A stretch of 64,000 nt of DNA from Hansschlegelia plantiphila (GCF_027922265.1 NZ_BSFI01000007.1:128755-192754); one strand, 5' to 3'; shown: positions 8,648 through 18,905, counted from the first letter of the stretch. The notes: a model not told the origin generated them from the letters alone. Program-made: numbers and translations.

Positions 8648-10084
8648 ATGCAGGTTCACGAGCTTCCGACGACAGACATGCCCATGCTGGCCGAACGGCT
8701 CGCGGGACTGCCGCATCTCGTCTTTCTCGACAGCGCGATGCCGCACGCGACCCTCGGCCGCTTTTCGTATCTCACGGCCGACCCCTACGCCGTGCTCGAC
8801 GTGCGCGGGGCGACCGCGACGCTCGGCGGCCGGGCCGTGGAGGGCGACCCGCTCGCGGCGCTCGGTCAGGCCCTCTCGGAGCCCCGGATCTCTTCTCATC
8901 CCGACCTGCCGCCGTTCCAGGGCGGCGCGGCGGGCTTCATCTCCTACGAATACGGCCGCAGGCTCGAGCGGCTTCCGACGCCCGACGTCGACGATCTTGG
9001 CATCCCGGACGCGGTGCTACCGCTTTACGACTGGGTGGTCGCCTGCGATCACGCGGCCGACAGAGCCTGGCTGATCTCGACCGGCGCTCCCGAAGCGGAC
9101 ACGGCGGCCCGCGAGGCGCGCTCGGCGGCTCGGGCCGAGGCGGCGCTCGCGCTGCTGTCGCGTCCGGCGACCCGGTCCGCGCCGGTGGTCGCGCCGGCGC
9201 CGCTGCTGTTCTCCTCGAATTTCGACCGGGCCGCCTATGTCGACGCGATAGCGCGCGTCGTTGAATACGTGCTGGCCGGCGACATCTTCCAGGCGAACGT
9301 CGCGCAGCGTTTCCTCGCCGATCTTCCCGAGGCCTTCGACCCCTGGGCGTTCTATCGCCGTCTTCGCACCCGCAACGCCGCGCCGTTCGCCGCCTATCTC
9401 GATTTTGGCGACGTGGTGGTGGCGTCGAGTTCTCCGGAGCGCTTCGTGCGGGTCGAGGGCGACCGGGTCGAGGCCCGGCCGATCAAGGGCACGGCGAAGC
9501 GCTGGGCCGACCCGATCGCCGACGGCTCCTCCTCGCGCGCGCTGCTCGGCTCCGAGAAGGACCGGGCGGAGAACGTGATGATCGTCGACCTCTTGCGGAA
9601 CGACCTGTCGCGGGTCTGCCGTCCCGGCACCGTCGAGGTCCCGACGCTCTGCGGTCTCGAGACCTACGCCTCGGTCCACCACCTCGTGTCGGTCGTCACA
9701 GGACGGCTGCGCGAGGGGCTCGGCGTCATGGATCTGCTGCGCGCGAGCTTCCCCGGCGGGTCGATCACCGGCGCGCCCAAGCTCCGCGCGATGGAGATCA
9801 TCACCGAGATCGAGCGCCATGCCCGCGGCGTGTATTGCGGCTCGATCGGCTGGCTCGGTTTCTCGGGCGACGCGGATTTCAACATCGCGATCCGCACAGC
9901 TACGATCTCCGGCGGCAAGGTAGTGTTCCAGGCCGGCGGGGGGATCACGGCGCTCTCCGATCCCGCGGCCGAATTCGACGAGACGCTGACCAAGGCGCGC
10001 GCGGTGTTCGAGGCGTTCGGCGGCGCCCTCGCCGACGGGGCTTCCGGCGCGTCGCCGCGCGCGGTCGCGGGAGGGTTGAGATGA
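8648..10084 (+). CDS. pabB: Aminodeoxychorismate synthase component I
   Basis: Converts chorismate with ammonia to 4-amino-4-deoxychorismate for folate synthesis. 478 residues with the chorismate-binding domain in the C-terminal half: SSSPERF, PIKGTAKR (the PabB-type threonine), DLLRNDLSRVC and FPGGSITGAPK. The N-terminal half holds the GGAAGFISYEYGR block. Its stop codon overlaps the ATG of the glutaminase gene (ATGA), and an aminodeoxychorismate lyase-like gene follows. This three-gene order supports PabB over the related anthranilate synthase TrpE, though the family boundary is soft. Confidence 0.93.
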   Translation: MQVHELPTTDMPMLAERLAGLPHLVFLDSAMPHATLGRFSYLTADPYAVLDVRGATATLGGRAVEGDPLAALGQALSEPRISSHPDLPPFQGGAAGFISYEYGRRLERLPTPDVDDLGIPDAVLPLYDWVVACDHAADRAWLISTGAPEADTAAREARSAARAEAALALLSRPATRSAPVVAPAPLLFSSNFDRAAYVDAIARVVEYVLAGDIFQANVAQRFLADLPEAFDPWAFYRRLRTRNAAPFAAYLDFGDVVVASSSPERFVRVEGDRVEARPIKGTAKRWADPIADGSSSRALLGSEKDRAENVMIVDLLRNDLSRVCRPGTVEVPTLCGLETYASVHHLVSVVTGRLREGLGVMDLLRASFPGGSITGAPKLRAMEIITEIERHARGVYCGSIGWLGFSGDADFNIAIRTATISGGKVVFQAGGGITALSDPAAEFDETLTKARAVFEAFGGALADGASGASPRAVAGGLR

Positions 10085-10674
10085 TCCTGCTGCTCGATAA
10101 TTACGACAGCTTCGTCTTCAATCTGGCCCGCTATTTCGAGGAGCTCGGCGAGACGACCGAGGTCGTCCGGAACGACGCGGCGACCGTCGACGACGTCGTG
10201 CGGCTTGCCCCGGATTCGATCGTGATTTCTCCGGGCCCCTGCACGCCGAACGAAGCAGGGATCTCGCTAGACCTGATCCGCAGGCTCTCGGGCGTGACGC
10301 CGATCCTCGGCGTGTGCCTCGGCCATCAGGCGATCGGAGCGGTCTTCGGCGGCCGGGTCGAGCGCGCCCACCGGCCGCTCCACGGCCGCGCCTCGCGGGT
10401 GGAGCATGACGGGACAGGCCTGTTCGAAGGGTTGCCGAACCCGGTTTCGGTCGCGCGCTATCACTCGCTGATCGTGGAGTTCGACGAGGGCTACGCTGGT
10501 CCGCTCAAGGTGACCGGGCGCTCGGAGGAAGGCGAGGCGATGGCGCTCGCCCATGACCGGCATCCGACCTTCGGCGTGCAGTTCCATCCGGAATCGATCC
10601 TGACGGAGGGCGGCCACAGGCTGTTGCAGAACTTTCTCGCGATAGCCGGACAGTGGACGCCATGCATCGCCTGA
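10081..10674 (+). CDS. pabA: Aminodeoxychorismate/anthranilate synthase component II (glutamine amidotransferase)
   Basis: Class I glutamine amidotransferase that feeds ammonia to PabB. 197 residues. The opening LLLDNYDSFVFNL block, nucleophile C79 in GVCLGHQAIG, and H168/E170 in VQFHPES complete the catalytic triad. The start overlaps pabB's stop by four bases (ATGA), and its own stop overlaps the next gene, indicating translational coupling. It may also serve TrpE if no dedicated TrpG exists elsewhere. Confidence 0.95.
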   Translation: MILLLDNYDSFVFNLARYFEELGETTEVVRNDAATVDDVVRLAPDSIVISPGPCTPNEAGISLDLIRRLSGVTPILGVCLGHQAIGAVFGGRVERAHRPLHGRASRVEHDGTGLFEGLPNPVSVARYHSLIVEFDEGYAGPLKVTGRSEEGEAMALAHDRHPTFGVQFHPESILTEGGHRLLQNFLAIAGQWTPCIA

Positions 10675-11501
10675 ATGGCGTGATCCAGAACCCGTCCGCG
10701 GCCGCGTTCGACCTAGGGGATCGCGGGCTGACGCTGGGCGACGGGCTGTTCGAAACGATCGCAGTGTTCGGCGGTAAGCCGGCGCTGCTCGACCGCCATC
10801 TCGACCGCATGATCGCGGCGGCCGCAGAAATCCGCCTGCCGGTCAACCGCGGCCTGCTCGAGCGGGAGGTCGCGGCGCTTGCAGGCGCGGGCGGCGACCT
10901 CGTGATCCGGCTGACCGTCACGAGGGGCGCCGGCGCGCGCGGGCTGGCCATTCCGGAAGGCGGCTCAACGACGGTGATCGCCTCGTCTTCGCCCTATCCG
11001 AGTTCGGCGATGTTCACGCCCGTGAGCCTCGTGACCGCCTTGGTCCGACGCAATCCAAGCTCCTTCGCGTCCCGCGCCAAGACCCTGAGCTATCTCGACA
11101 ACGTGCTCGCCTATGACGCTGCGCGCTCGGCGGGCGCGAATGACGCGCTGATGCTGAACGTCAGCGGACGCGTCGCATGCACGTCGATGGCGAACCTCTT
11201 CATGGTTAACAAAAATTTGATCGTGACCCCGCCGATCGGAGAAGGCGTGCTCCCCGGCGTGGTTCGGGCGCTCGTTCTGGAGTTGGCGCCGAGCGTTGGC
11301 CTTCATCCGTCAGAGCGCGCGATGACGCCCGAAGAATTCGCCGACGCCGACGCGGCGTTCGCAACCAACAGCGTACGGCTGCTGACGCCGGTGAACGCCA
11401 TCGACGGAGAGAAGAAGACAGGTCGCGGCCTCGGCGAGGCCGTCATCCAGCGCGTCGCGGCGGCGGTCGCGGAGGCTTGCGGCGCTACGCTCCAGCGCTA
11501 A
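10662..11501 (+). CDS. pabC: Class IV PLP aminotransferase, probable aminodeoxychorismate lyase
   Basis: Probably splits aminodeoxychorismate into p-aminobenzoate and pyruvate. The product is 279 residues from ATG 10662; a GTG nine bases earlier is less likely. Class IV features are GLTLGDGLFETI near residues 22-33, the Schiff-base lysine K140 in SRAKTLSYLDN, and the cofactor-binding segment NVSGRVACTSMANLF in place of the usual ExxxSN. The start lies inside the end of pabA. By sequence alone D-amino acid or branched-chain aminotransferase remains possible; context decides for PabC. Confidence 0.87.
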   Translation: MHRLNGVIQNPSAAAFDLGDRGLTLGDGLFETIAVFGGKPALLDRHLDRMIAAAAEIRLPVNRGLLEREVAALAGAGGDLVIRLTVTRGAGARGLAIPEGGSTTVIASSSPYPSSAMFTPVSLVTALVRRNPSSFASRAKTLSYLDNVLAYDAARSAGANDALMLNVSGRVACTSMANLFMVNKNLIVTPPIGEGVLPGVVRALVLELAPSVGLHPSERAMTPEEFADADAAFATNSVRLLTPVNAIDGEKKTGRGLGEAVIQRVAAAVAEACGATLQR

Positions 11502-11512
11502 CGGGGCTCGGC

Positions 11513-12016
11513 TCAGGGCAGCGCGTCGAAGCCCGGGCCGAAGCCGTTGAGCGACACGGGCACGCCGATGCCTTCTTCGGGCGTCTGGAAGATGATGAAG
11601 GTCGCCTGCTTGCCGGTCTTCAGCTGGTTCACAAGCGTATCCTCGAGCACGACCTCGGCGACGCAGCCGTTCGGCAGACAGCGCACGAAGCCGGCCCGAC
11701 CCACCTCCACCTGATCGATTCGCAGTCCAAGCCCCGAGGGCAGCAGCACGCCGAGCGGCGCCAGCACGCGCAGCAGCCTGCTCTTCTTGTCGGCTGTCTT
11801 CAGCACGATGACGGTGAGGCCGACGTTCGGCCGGTCCTCGGCCGTGACGCTCTGGACGAGCGCGCACTGCTCGCCCTGCGCCCCAGGCGGCGTGTCGCAG
11901 CGCATCTGCCAGTCGCCGTGCGTCGCCTTGACTGCGCCCTGGGCCGATGCTGCGACCGGCGAGAGCACGAACAGCGCCGCGGCGAGAGCGAAAGCCGATT
12001 TGCGGAAGGTTGGCAC
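11513..12016 (-). CDS. Invasion-associated locus B (IalB) family secreted protein
   Basis: 167 residues with a Sec signal peptide (about residues 1-25, ending VAASAQ). The mature protein begins KATHGDWQMRCDTPPG, the hallmark of the IalB family, with paired cysteines and the later RCLPNGCVAEV block. IalB was first linked to red-cell invasion in Bartonella, but homologues are common in free-living Rhizobiales and their role is unknown. GTG at 12016 with GGAG upstream is the preferred start. It is transcribed away from the cytochrome oxidase operon and ends 12 bases from pabC, converging on it. Confidence 0.9.
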   Translation of the reverse strand: MPTFRKSAFALAAALFVLSPVAASAQGAVKATHGDWQMRCDTPPGAQGEQCALVQSVTAEDRPNVGLTVIVLKTADKKSRLLRVLAPLGVLLPSGLGLRIDQVEVGRAGFVRCLPNGCVAEVVLEDTLVNQLKTGKQATFIIFQTPEEGIGVPVSLNGFGPGFDALP

Positions 12017-12378
12017 GGTCGGCGGTCTCCGGATCAATCGGCGAAACAGGGGGGTAACAGAGCCCGATGCGGTGTCAAGCAAGGTGGCGCGACGGACGAA
12101 CCCTCTGAGGCGTCGCGGGCTTTTGCCTTTTTCGCGCCCAAATGCCGCATGAACACCCACAAATCGTCACATTGAGCTTTTGGAACGCTTATGGTTTCAA
12201 CGTTCCGCTGATAAGTAAGGCGCCTGAAGGCGACGCTGGATTCGTCGCTACGGACATCTTACCGGTGACGCCAAAACGCGGCGCGGTCGACCGGGCACTT
12301 GCTCCGACGAGCCCGCCGCATGACAACGAGGGGCCTTCGACAAGGTCTCAGGGAAGCGACGAAGAGGCTCGCACGCAC
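12017..12378. promoter_or_regulatory. Divergent intergenic region between the IalB gene and the aa3 oxidase operon
   Basis: 362 bases without a convincing gene; a reading frame in phase with ctaC runs through most of it but lacks family similarity. It must hold promoters for both directions. On the minus strand a perfect TTGACA lies at 12078-12073, with only poor -10 candidates about 16 bases on (TACCCC). A dyad GGAACG-N13-CGTTCC spans 12182-12206 and could be an operator for ctaC. Bases 12130-12260 are noticeably less GC-rich than the genes. No terminator hairpin was seen. Confidence 0.4.
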
Positions 12379-13242
12379 ATGCTCCGAACCGGACGTCAGA
12401 CGACGCTATCGATCGCGGCCCTCGCAGCCTCGCTCGCGACCGCCGCCCCGGCCTATGCGGGCGTCGGGCAGCCGTCTCCCTGGGAAATCGGCTTGCAGGA
12501 CGCCGTCACGCCGGTGTTCCGCCAGGCGCACGAGTTCCACAGCTTCATCGTCGTCATCATGGCGGCGGTGGTGCTGTTCGTGCTGGCGCTGCTCGTCATC
12601 GTCGTCGTCCGGTTCCGCGAGTCGAAGAACCCGGTTCCCTCGAAGACGACGCATCACACCCTGCTTGAGGTCGCTTGGACGATCATACCGGTGCTGATCC
12701 TGGTGGTGATCGCCGTTCCGTCGTTCCGCCTGCTCTACGCGCAGTACTCGCCGCCGCCGGCCGACCTCACCATCAAGGTCATTGGCCGCCAGTGGAACTG
12801 GGACGTCATCTATCCGGACGCCGGCGGCCTGACGATGACCCAGATCATGCTCCAGCCCGACGAGCTTCAGCCGGGACAGCCCAACAAGCTCGCCACCGAT
12901 TACAAGGCGGTGGTGCCGGTGAACAAGGTCGTGCGCGTCGAGGTGACGGCGTCCGACGTGATCCACTCGTTCACGATCCCGTCCTTCGGCGTGAAGGTCG
13001 ACGCCGTTCCTGGCCGTCTGAACGAGACCTGGTTCAAGGCGGAGAGGGAGGGTCTCTATTACGGCCAGTGCTCCGAGCTCTGCGGCCTGCAGCATTCGGG
13101 CATGCCGATCACGATCCAGGTCGTCGCCCAGGACGTCTATGACAAGTGGCTCGCGGCCGCGAAGACCGATCTTGACGGCGCCGACAAGCTCCTGGAGCAG
13201 GCGGACGCCGGCTCCGCCAACACGTCGGTCGCGTCGCGCTAA
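12379..13242 (+). CDS. ctaC: Cytochrome c oxidase subunit II (CuA subunit)
   Basis: Accepts electrons from cytochrome c at its binuclear CuA centre on the periplasmic side. 287 residues: signal peptide (ending TAAPAYA, about residue 27), two membrane helices near residues 55-80 and 95-115, then the cupredoxin domain. The copper site is complete: [12 protein letters not shown] near the C-terminus plus the upstream [11 protein letters not shown] histidine. ATG at 12379 is chosen because it gives the signal peptide directly. First gene of the aa3 oxidase operon; ctaD follows after 34 bases. Confidence 0.97.
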   Translation: MLRTGRQTTLSIAALAASLATAAPAYAGVGQPSPWEIGLQDAVTPVFRQAHEFHSFIVVIMAAVVLFVLALLVIVVVRFRESKNPVPSKTTHHTLLEVAWTIIPVLILVVIAVPSFRLLYAQYSPPPADLTIKVIGRQWNWDVIYPDAGGLTMTQIMLQPDELQPGQPNKLATDYKAVVPVNKVVRVEVTASDVIHSFTIPSFGVKVDAVPGRLNETWFKAEREGLYYGQCSELCGLQHSGMPITIQVVAQDVYDKWLAAAKTDLDGADKLLEQADAGSANTSVASR

Positions 13243-13276
13243 CGGGCGCCTAGAAAATACGGAGGAGACGACCGTC

Positions 13277-14887
13277 ATGGCGACAGCTACGGCGCACGGC
13301 CACACCCCCGCCGGTCATGCCCACCCAACGGGCTGGCGCAGGTACGTCTATTCGACGAACCACAAAGACATCGGCACGATGTACCTGATCTTCGCGATCT
13401 GCGCCGGCATTCTCGGCGGGGCGCTGTCGGTCGGCATCCGCATGGAGCTGCAGAGCCCCGGCATGCAGATCTTCGGCAACGAGAACGTCTTCAACGCCTT
13501 CGTCACCTCGCACGGCCTGATCATGATCTTCTTCATGGTGATGCCGGCGATGATCGGCGGCTTCGGGAACTGGTTCGTCCCGCTGATGATCGGCGCGCCG
13601 GACATGGCGTTCCCGCGCATGAACAACATCTCTTTCTGGCTGCTGCCGCCTGCGATCGGCCTGCTGATCATCTCGCTGTTCGTGCCCGGCGCGCCCGGCT
13701 CCCACGGCGTGACCGGCGGCTGGACGATCTATCCGCCATACTCCTCCAAGCAGGGCCAGCCGGGCCCCGCGATGGACTACGCGATCCTGGCTCTCCATAT
13801 CGCGGGCGCGTCGTCGATCCTCGGCGCGATCAACTTCATCACCACGATCTTCAACATGCGCGCGCCGGGCATGACGCTGCACAAGATGCCGCTGTTCGCC
13901 TGGTCCGTGCTGGTGACCGCCTTCCTGTTGCTGCTGTCGCTGCCGGTTCTCGCCGGCGCGATCACGATGCTGCTGACGGACCGCAACTTCGGCACGACCT
14001 TCTTCGACCCGAAGGGCGGCGGCGACCCGATCCTGTTCCAGCATCTGTTTTGGTTTTTCGGCCACCCGGAAGTCTATATCCTGATCCTGCCGGGCTTCGG
14101 CATCATCAGCCATGTGATCTCGACTTTCTCGAAGAAGCCGATCTTCGGCTATCTCGGCATGGCCTACGCGATGGTCGCGATCGGCGTCGTCGGCTTCGTG
14201 GTGTGGGCGCACCACATGTACACGACCGGCATTTCGGTTAACACGCAGGCCTATTTCGTGTTCGCCACGATGGTGATCGCGGTGCCGACGGGCGTGAAGA
14301 TCTTCTCCTGGATCGCGACGATGTGGGGCGGCTCGATCTCGCTCCGCACCCCGATGATCTGGGCGATCGGCTTCATCTTCCTGTTCACGCTCGGCGGCGT
14401 CACCGGCGTCGTGCTGTCGAACGCCGGCATCGACCGTTCGCTGCAGGACACCTATTACGTCGTGGCGCACTTCCACTACGTGCTGTCGCTCGGCGCCGTG
14501 TTCGCCATCTTCTCGGGCTGGTACTACTGGTTCCCGAAGATGTTCGGCTACATGTACAACGAGACCATTGGCAAGGCGCACTTCTGGGTGACCTTCGTCG
14601 GCGTCAACCTGGTGTTCTTCCCGCAGCACTTCCTTGGTCTGGCCGGTATGCCGCGCCGCTACGCCGACTATCCGGAGGCGTATCACGGCTGGAACATGAT
14701 CTCGTCGATCGGCTCCTACATCTCGGCCTTCGGCGTGCTCATCTTCCTCTATGGCGTGTTCGAGGCGTTCGCGAAGAAGCGGATCGCCGGCGACAATCCG
14801 TGGGGCGAGGGCGCGACGACGCTGGAATGGACGCTGTCGTCGCCGCCGCCGTTCCACCAGTTCGAGACGCTGCCGCAGATCAAGTGA
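13277..14887 (+). CDS. ctaD: Cytochrome c oxidase subunit I (heme a/a3-CuB subunit)
   Basis: Catalytic core of the aa3 terminal oxidase: reduces O2 and pumps protons. 536 residues with 12 membrane helices. Heme-copper signatures are present, including the CuB region [17 protein letters not shown] with the cross-linked His-Tyr pair, the HH pair in [10 protein letters not shown], and the heme ligands in [11 protein letters not shown] strong GGAGGAGA ribosome binding site sits seven bases before ATG 13277. The long histidine-rich N-terminus precedes the conserved [15 protein letters not shown] start. Confidence 0.98.
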   Translation: MATATAHGHTPAGHAHPTGWRRYVYSTNHKDIGTMYLIFAICAGILGGALSVGIRMELQSPGMQIFGNENVFNAFVTSHGLIMIFFMVMPAMIGGFGNWFVPLMIGAPDMAFPRMNNISFWLLPPAIGLLIISLFVPGAPGSHGVTGGWTIYPPYSSKQGQPGPAMDYAILALHIAGASSILGAINFITTIFNMRAPGMTLHKMPLFAWSVLVTAFLLLLSLPVLAGAITMLLTDRNFGTTFFDPKGGGDPILFQHLFWFFGHPEVYILILPGFGIISHVISTFSKKPIFGYLGMAYAMVAIGVVGFVVWAHHMYTTGISVNTQAYFVFATMVIAVPTGVKIFSWIATMWGGSISLRTPMIWAIGFIFLFTLGGVTGVVLSNAGIDRSLQDTYYVVAHFHYVLSLGAVFAIFSGWYYWFPKMFGYMYNETIGKAHFWVTFVGVNLVFFPQHFLGLAGMPRRYADYPEAYHGWNMISSIGSYISAFGVLIFLYGVFEAFAKKRIAGDNPWGEGATTLEWTLSSPPPFHQFETLPQIK

Positions 14888-15040
14888 CGATCCGGGAGGC
14901 GGGCGCTTAATCGCTCGCCTCCCGCCCGATGGGCGGACGAATGAAGGGGCGCCGCCGGCGCATCGTTCGTCGTCGAAGCATCACAGCATCCGGCCCGGCC
15001 GCTTCGGCCGGTCCGCCGCGTAAAGGTCGTTCGTCGTCTC

Positions 15041-16000
15041 ATGTCGCTGATCGAAAAAGACCACATCGAAGCGGGAGCGTTGCCCGGACCGAGCCTTGCC
15101 GGCGTCGGCGACTATCTCGCGCTGCTGAAGCCGCGGGTGATGTCGCTCGTGGTCTTTACGGCGCTGACCGGCATCGTCGCTGCCCCCCACGGCCTGCATC
15201 CCGTCCTTGCTGCGATATCCCTGTTCTGCATCGCGATTGGCGCGGGGGCCTCGGGCGCGCTCAACATGTGGTGGGACGCCGACATCGACGCGGTGATGAC
15301 CCGCACCGTCAACCGTCCCGTGCCGTCGGGCCGCGTCACGCCGGGCGAGGCGCTCGCGTTCGGGATGACGCTGTCGGTCGGCTCGGTGCTGATGCTCGGC
15401 CTGACGGCCAACTGGCTGGCGGCCGGCCTGCTCGCCTTCACGATCTTCTTCTATGTCGTGATCTACACGATGTGGCTGAAGCGCTGGACGCCGCAGAACA
15501 TCGTCATCGGCGGCCTCGCCGGCGCCATGCCGCCGATGGTCGGCTGGGCCGCCGCCGCCGGCTCCGTCGGCCTCGAGGCCGCGGTGATGGTCGCGATCAT
15601 CTTCATGTGGACGCCGCCGCACTTCTGGGCGCTCGCGCTCATCAAGTCGGACGACTACGCCCGCGCGGGCGTGCCGATGCTGCCCGTCGTCGCCGGCCCC
15701 GACGAGACCCGTCGCCAGATCCTGCTCTATGCGCTTGCGCTCGCGCCGCTCGGCGTCGTTCCGGCCTTCATCGGGCTCGGAGGTCTGGTCTATCTGATCG
15801 TTTCGATCATCGTCGGCGCGATCTTCGTGCAGCGCGCCTGGATGGTTTACCGGCTTCGCGAGGGCGAGTCCGCGAGGCGGGCGGCGGGACAGCTGTTCGG
15901 CTTCTCGTTGATCCACCTGTCCGCGCTGTTCTTCGTGCTGCTCGCCGAGAAGGCCGCCGGCGCGCCGGCGTTCACCGCGCCGTTCCACGGCTGGATGTGA
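15041..16000 (+). CDS. ctaB: Protoheme IX farnesyltransferase (heme O synthase)
   Basis: Adds a farnesyl group to heme B, giving heme O for the aa3 oxidase. UbiA-type membrane prenyltransferase, 319 residues and about nine helices. The first Asp-rich prenyl-diphosphate site is [15 protein letters not shown] (about residues 85-100), and the second conserved loop is [11 protein letters not shown]. It stands between ctaD and the assembly factors, the normal alphaproteobacterial order. The 153 bases before it hold no gene I can support. Confidence 0.97.
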   Translation: MSLIEKDHIEAGALPGPSLAGVGDYLALLKPRVMSLVVFTALTGIVAAPHGLHPVLAAISLFCIAIGAGASGALNMWWDADIDAVMTRTVNRPVPSGRVTPGEALAFGMTLSVGSVLMLGLTANWLAAGLLAFTIFFYVVIYTMWLKRWTPQNIVIGGLAGAMPPMVGWAAAAGSVGLEAAVMVAIIFMWTPPHFWALALIKSDDYARAGVPMLPVVAGPDETRRQILLYALALAPLGVVPAFIGLGGLVYLIVSIIVGAIFVQRAWMVYRLREGESARRAAGQLFGFSLIHLSALFFVLLAEKAAGAPAFTAPFHGWM

Positions 16001-16003
16001 GCG

Positions 16004-16168
16004 ATGGCCGGCGAGGAGCATAAGGGGATCGTCCTCACCGAAGAGCAGAAGCGTCGCCGCAATGCGCGTAGCGTTGCGATCGCGGTCGCGCTCGCGGTTC
16101 TCGTAGCGCTGTTCTATCTCGTGACCATCTTCAAGATGGGCGGGAACGTCGCCAACCGGCCGCTGTAA
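16004..16168 (+). CDS. Small single-helix cytochrome oxidase operon protein (CoxF-like)
   Basis: 54-residue protein starting three bases after ctaB stops (ATG 16004, TAA 16166-16168). It has a charged N-terminus (EEQKRRRNARS), one membrane helix (about residues 24-43) and a short tail (MGGNVANRPL). Small proteins of this shape between ctaB and ctaG in Rhizobiales are annotated as CoxF or hypothetical; a role in oxidase assembly is inferred from position. Easily missed because of its length. Confidence 0.85.
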   Translation: MAGEEHKGIVLTEEQKRRRNARSVAIAVALAVLVALFYLVTIFKMGGNVANRPL

Positions 16169-16184
16169 GCGTGGGAGAACGACC

Positions 16185-16790
16185 ATGACCGACCCCCGCG
16201 ATCCACGCCCGTCGCCATCGGGTTCGAACCGCCGCCACGCCGCCGTCGGCGTCGCCTGCGCCGCCCTCGTCGCGGCCATGGTCGGCGCGTCCTACGCAGC
16301 CGTCCCGCTGTATAATATGTTCTGCCGGGCGACAGGGTACGGCGGCACGACGCAGGTCGCGGAACAGGCTCCGAAGGCCGTACTCGACCGCGTGATCACG
16401 GTGCGCTTCGACGGCAACGTCTCTCCGGGCCTGCCGTGGAAGTTCGGGCCTGAGGCGAACGAGGTGAAGGTCAAGATCGGCGAGACCAAATTGGCGCTGT
16501 TCAAGGCGACGAACGTCTCGGATCGGGTCGTCACGGGGACCGCGAGCTACAATGTGACGCCCGACCAGATGGGCGCGTATTTCTCGAAGATCCAGTGCTT
16601 CTGCTTCACGCAGCAGACGCTCCAGCCCGGCGAGTCGATCGACATGCCGGTGGTGTTCTTCGTCTACCCGTCGATCGCCGACGACCCTCAGCTGGACAAG
16701 CTGACCCAGCTGACGCTGTCCTACACCTTCTATCCGGACAAGGGGCCCAAGTCCGCCTCCGCCGCCGGGCCGGAACGACCGAAGACATAA
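16185..16790 (+). CDS. ctaG: Cytochrome c oxidase assembly protein CtaG/Cox11 (CuB delivery)
   Basis: Delivers copper to the CuB site of subunit I on the periplasmic face. 201 residues: one N-terminal membrane helix (residues 21-45) ending in the conserved [15 protein letters not shown], then an immunoglobulin-like domain. The copper-binding pair is CFCF (in [10 protein letters not shown]), with the family block MPVVFFVYP downstream. The stretch after it is the usual Pro/Ala tail. Confidence 0.97.
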   Translation: MTDPRDPRPSPSGSNRRHAAVGVACAALVAAMVGASYAAVPLYNMFCRATGYGGTTQVAEQAPKAVLDRVITVRFDGNVSPGLPWKFGPEANEVKVKIGETKLALFKATNVSDRVVTGTASYNVTPDQMGAYFSKIQCFCFTQQTLQPGESIDMPVVFFVYPSIADDPQLDKLTQLTLSYTFYPDKGPKSASAAGPERPKT

Positions 16791-16857
16791 TGCGCCGCCT
16801 CTGCGACGGCCGCTTCGACGGGACGCGCGGAGGATGAGAAAATCGAAGGGGAGCACG

Positions 16858-17691
16858 ATGGCCGACGCCCACGCCAAGCATCACGACTACCACCTCGTCG
16901 ACCCAAGCCCCTGGCCGTTCGTCGGCGCGGTCTCGGCCTTCGTGCTCGCGGTCGGCGCGGTGCACTGGTTCAAGGGCGCGCCGCCTTACGTCGCGCTCGC
17001 GGGCTTCGCCGGCGTGCTCCTGACGATGGTCGCCTGGTGGCGCGACGTCATCCATGAGGCGAACACCGGGCTGCACACCCGCGTCGTTCAGCTCCATCTG
17101 CGCTACGGGATGATGTTGTTCATCGCCTCCGAGGTGATGTTCTTCGTCGCCTGGTTCTGGGCCTATTTCGACGTCGCGCTGTTCCCGAACGAGGCGCATC
17201 AGTTCCAGCGCACCGCGCTTACCGGCGGCGTCTGGCCGCCGAACGGGATCGAGACCTTCGACCCCTGGCACCTGCCGCTGCTCAACACGCTGATCCTGCT
17301 GACCTCCGGCACCACCGTCACTTGGGCGCATCACGCGCTCATCCATGGCGACCGCAGGGGCCTGAAGCTCGGCCTCCTGCTGACGATCGTGCTCGGCCTG
17401 CTGTTCACGACCTGCCAGGCGATCGAGTATTCCGACGCGGCGTTCAACTTCAAGGGCCACATCTACGGCTCGACCTTCTTCATGGCGACCGGCTTCCACG
17501 GCTTCCACGTCATCGTCGGCACGATCTTCCTGATCGTCTGCCTGTTCCGCGCGATGGCCGGCCAGTTCACGCCGAAGCAGCATTTCGGCTTCGAGGCGGC
17601 GGCCTGGTACTGGCACTTCGTCGACGTGGTCTGGCTGTTCCTGTTCGCCACCATCTACGTCTGGGGCCACGGCGCCTCGCACGCGGGCTGA
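16858..17691 (+). CDS. ctaE: Cytochrome c oxidase subunit III
   Basis: Non-catalytic core subunit with seven membrane helices. 277 residues from ATG 16858, chosen over the ATG 24 bases earlier because AAGGGGAG sits five bases before it. Family blocks: [45 protein letters not shown], and [14 protein letters not shown] at the C-terminus. It completes the three core subunits encoded by the operon. Confidence 0.97.
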   Translation: MADAHAKHHDYHLVDPSPWPFVGAVSAFVLAVGAVHWFKGAPPYVALAGFAGVLLTMVAWWRDVIHEANTGLHTRVVQLHLRYGMMLFIASEVMFFVAWFWAYFDVALFPNEAHQFQRTALTGGVWPPNGIETFDPWHLPLLNTLILLTSGTTVTWAHHALIHGDRRGLKLGLLLTIVLGLLFTTCQAIEYSDAAFNFKGHIYGSTFFMATGFHGFHVIVGTIFLIVCLFRAMAGQFTPKQHFGFEAAAWYWHFVDVVWLFLFATIYVWGHGASHAG

Positions 17692-17773
17692 ACGTAGGGT
17701 TCCGGCGCAAACCGCGTCTGGCGTGAGGGGCCGTCGGCGTCGAGCCGGCGGCCCCAAGCTTTTGGAGAGCGGC

Positions 17774-18154
17774 ATGGACCGAGCACCCACCGCGCTGACG
17801 CCCGGCGGCGCTGCGCTCGCCGGCGTGTGCGGGCGTTGCCCGGCCTGCGGGCGGGGCAAGCTGTTCACCGGCTACATCAAGGTCCGTCCGGCTTGCGACG
17901 TCTGCGGCCAGGACTTCGCGTTCGCCGATTCCGGCGATGGGCCGGCCGTCTTCGTCATGCTGATCGCCGGCTTCATGGCGATGGGCTTCGTGCTGTGGTT
18001 CGAGTTCACCTACGAGCCGCCGTTCTGGGTGCATCTCGTGGTGTCTCTTCCCGTGGTTCTGCTGGTCTGCCTCGCGCTGCTTCGGATCTTCAAGGGACTG
18101 CTCATCGCGCTCCAGCATCGCAATGACGCCGCCGAGGGGCGGCTGGACGTCTAG
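17774..18154 (+). CDS. DUF983 family small membrane protein
   Basis: 126 residues. The N-terminal zinc-ribbon-like pair CGRCPACGRGKLF and later CDVCGQDF carry five conserved cysteines, followed by two membrane helices (about residues 53-73 and 80-102). DUF983 genes commonly lie between oxidase subunit III and SURF1 in alphaproteobacteria, so a role in oxidase biogenesis is likely but unproven. ATG at 17774 has GGAGAG upstream. SURF1 begins four bases after its stop. Confidence 0.92.
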   Translation: MDRAPTALTPGGAALAGVCGRCPACGRGKLFTGYIKVRPACDVCGQDFAFADSGDGPAVFVMLIAGFMAMGFVLWFEFTYEPPFWVHLVVSLPVVLLVCLALLRIFKGLLIALQHRNDAAEGRLDV

Positions 18155-18158
18155 TCCG

Positions 18159-18905
18159 ATGGCCTTTGCGAAAGCGCGCCTGCTCCGCGCGGGCCTCGCC
18201 TCGGCGATCGGCGTGGCGATCCTCGTCGGTCTCGGAACGTGGCAGCTCGAGCGCCTCGCTTGGAAGAACGGTCTGATCGCGCTCGTCTCCGAGCGCATGT
18301 CGGAGCCTCCGGCGCCCCTGCCTCCGAAGGCCGAATGGACGAAACTCGACATCGAGGGCTGGAGCTACCGGCGCGTCTCGGCGACCGGCGTGTTCGACGG
18401 CGCGAGGGAATCCCGGGTCTACACCGTCCTGTCCGACCAGAAGGGCCGGTTCGGGGGCCCCGGCTACTGGATCATGACGCCGCTTGCGCTTCGCGATGGC
18501 GGCGTGGTGATCGTCAATCGGGGCTTCGTGCCGGAAGGGCTCGGCCGTCCCGAAGCGGAGGGGCGCGGCGACCCGAAGGGCGAGGTGACCGTCGTCGGTC
18601 TGCTGCGCGGTCCCGAAGGCCGCAACGCTTTCACGCCGAACGATTCGGCCGACGAACGCCTGTTCTTCGCGCGTGATCCGGCGCCGATAGCGGCCGGGCT
18701 CGGCATTTCGGACGCCGCGCCGTTCACCATCGACGCCGACGCCACGCCGAACCCCGGCGGCCTGCCGCAGGGCGGCGAGACGCGGATCGCGTTTCCCAAC
18801 CGGCATCTCGAATATGCGCTGACATGGTATGGACTTGCGGGCGCGCTGGTCGCCGTGTTCATCGCCTTCGCGCTCAAGGCTCGGAAGGACGAGCCGGCGT
18901 CGTGA
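18159..18905 (+). CDS. SURF1 family cytochrome oxidase assembly protein
   Basis: Helps insert heme a into subunit I. 248 residues with the family's two terminal membrane helices (about 12-30 and 222-242) around a periplasmic domain. Conserved blocks visible: GTWQLERLAWK, YRRVSATGVFD, GPGYWIMTPL, VIVNRGFVPEG and the C-terminal HLEYALTWYGLA. It ends the aa3 oxidase operon; thrC follows after 92 bases. Confidence 0.95.
   Translation: MAFAKARLLRAGLASAIGVAILVGLGTWQLERLAWKNGLIALVSERMSEPPAPLPPKAEWTKLDIEGWSYRRVSATGVFDGARESRVYTVLSDQKGRFGGPGYWIMTPLALRDGGVVIVNRGFVPEGLGRPEAEGRGDPKGEVTVVGLLRGPEGRNAFTPNDSADERLFFARDPAPIAAGLGISDAAPFTIDADATPNPGGLPQGGETRIAFPNRHLEYALTWYGLAGALVAVFIAFALKARKDEPAS

Noticed and set aside
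12142-12378. Upstream extension of ctaC to an earlier ATG
   Set aside because: It would bury the signal peptide 79 residues inside the protein; ATG 12379 gives a normal secreted subunit II.
13250-14857. 535-codon minus frame opposite ctaD
   Set aside because: Antisense to an unmistakable oxidase subunit; composition is low-complexity Arg/His/Asp.
14929-15040. Possible small gene before ctaB
   Set aside because: The frame runs through ctaB out of phase and its start is Arg-rich without family similarity.
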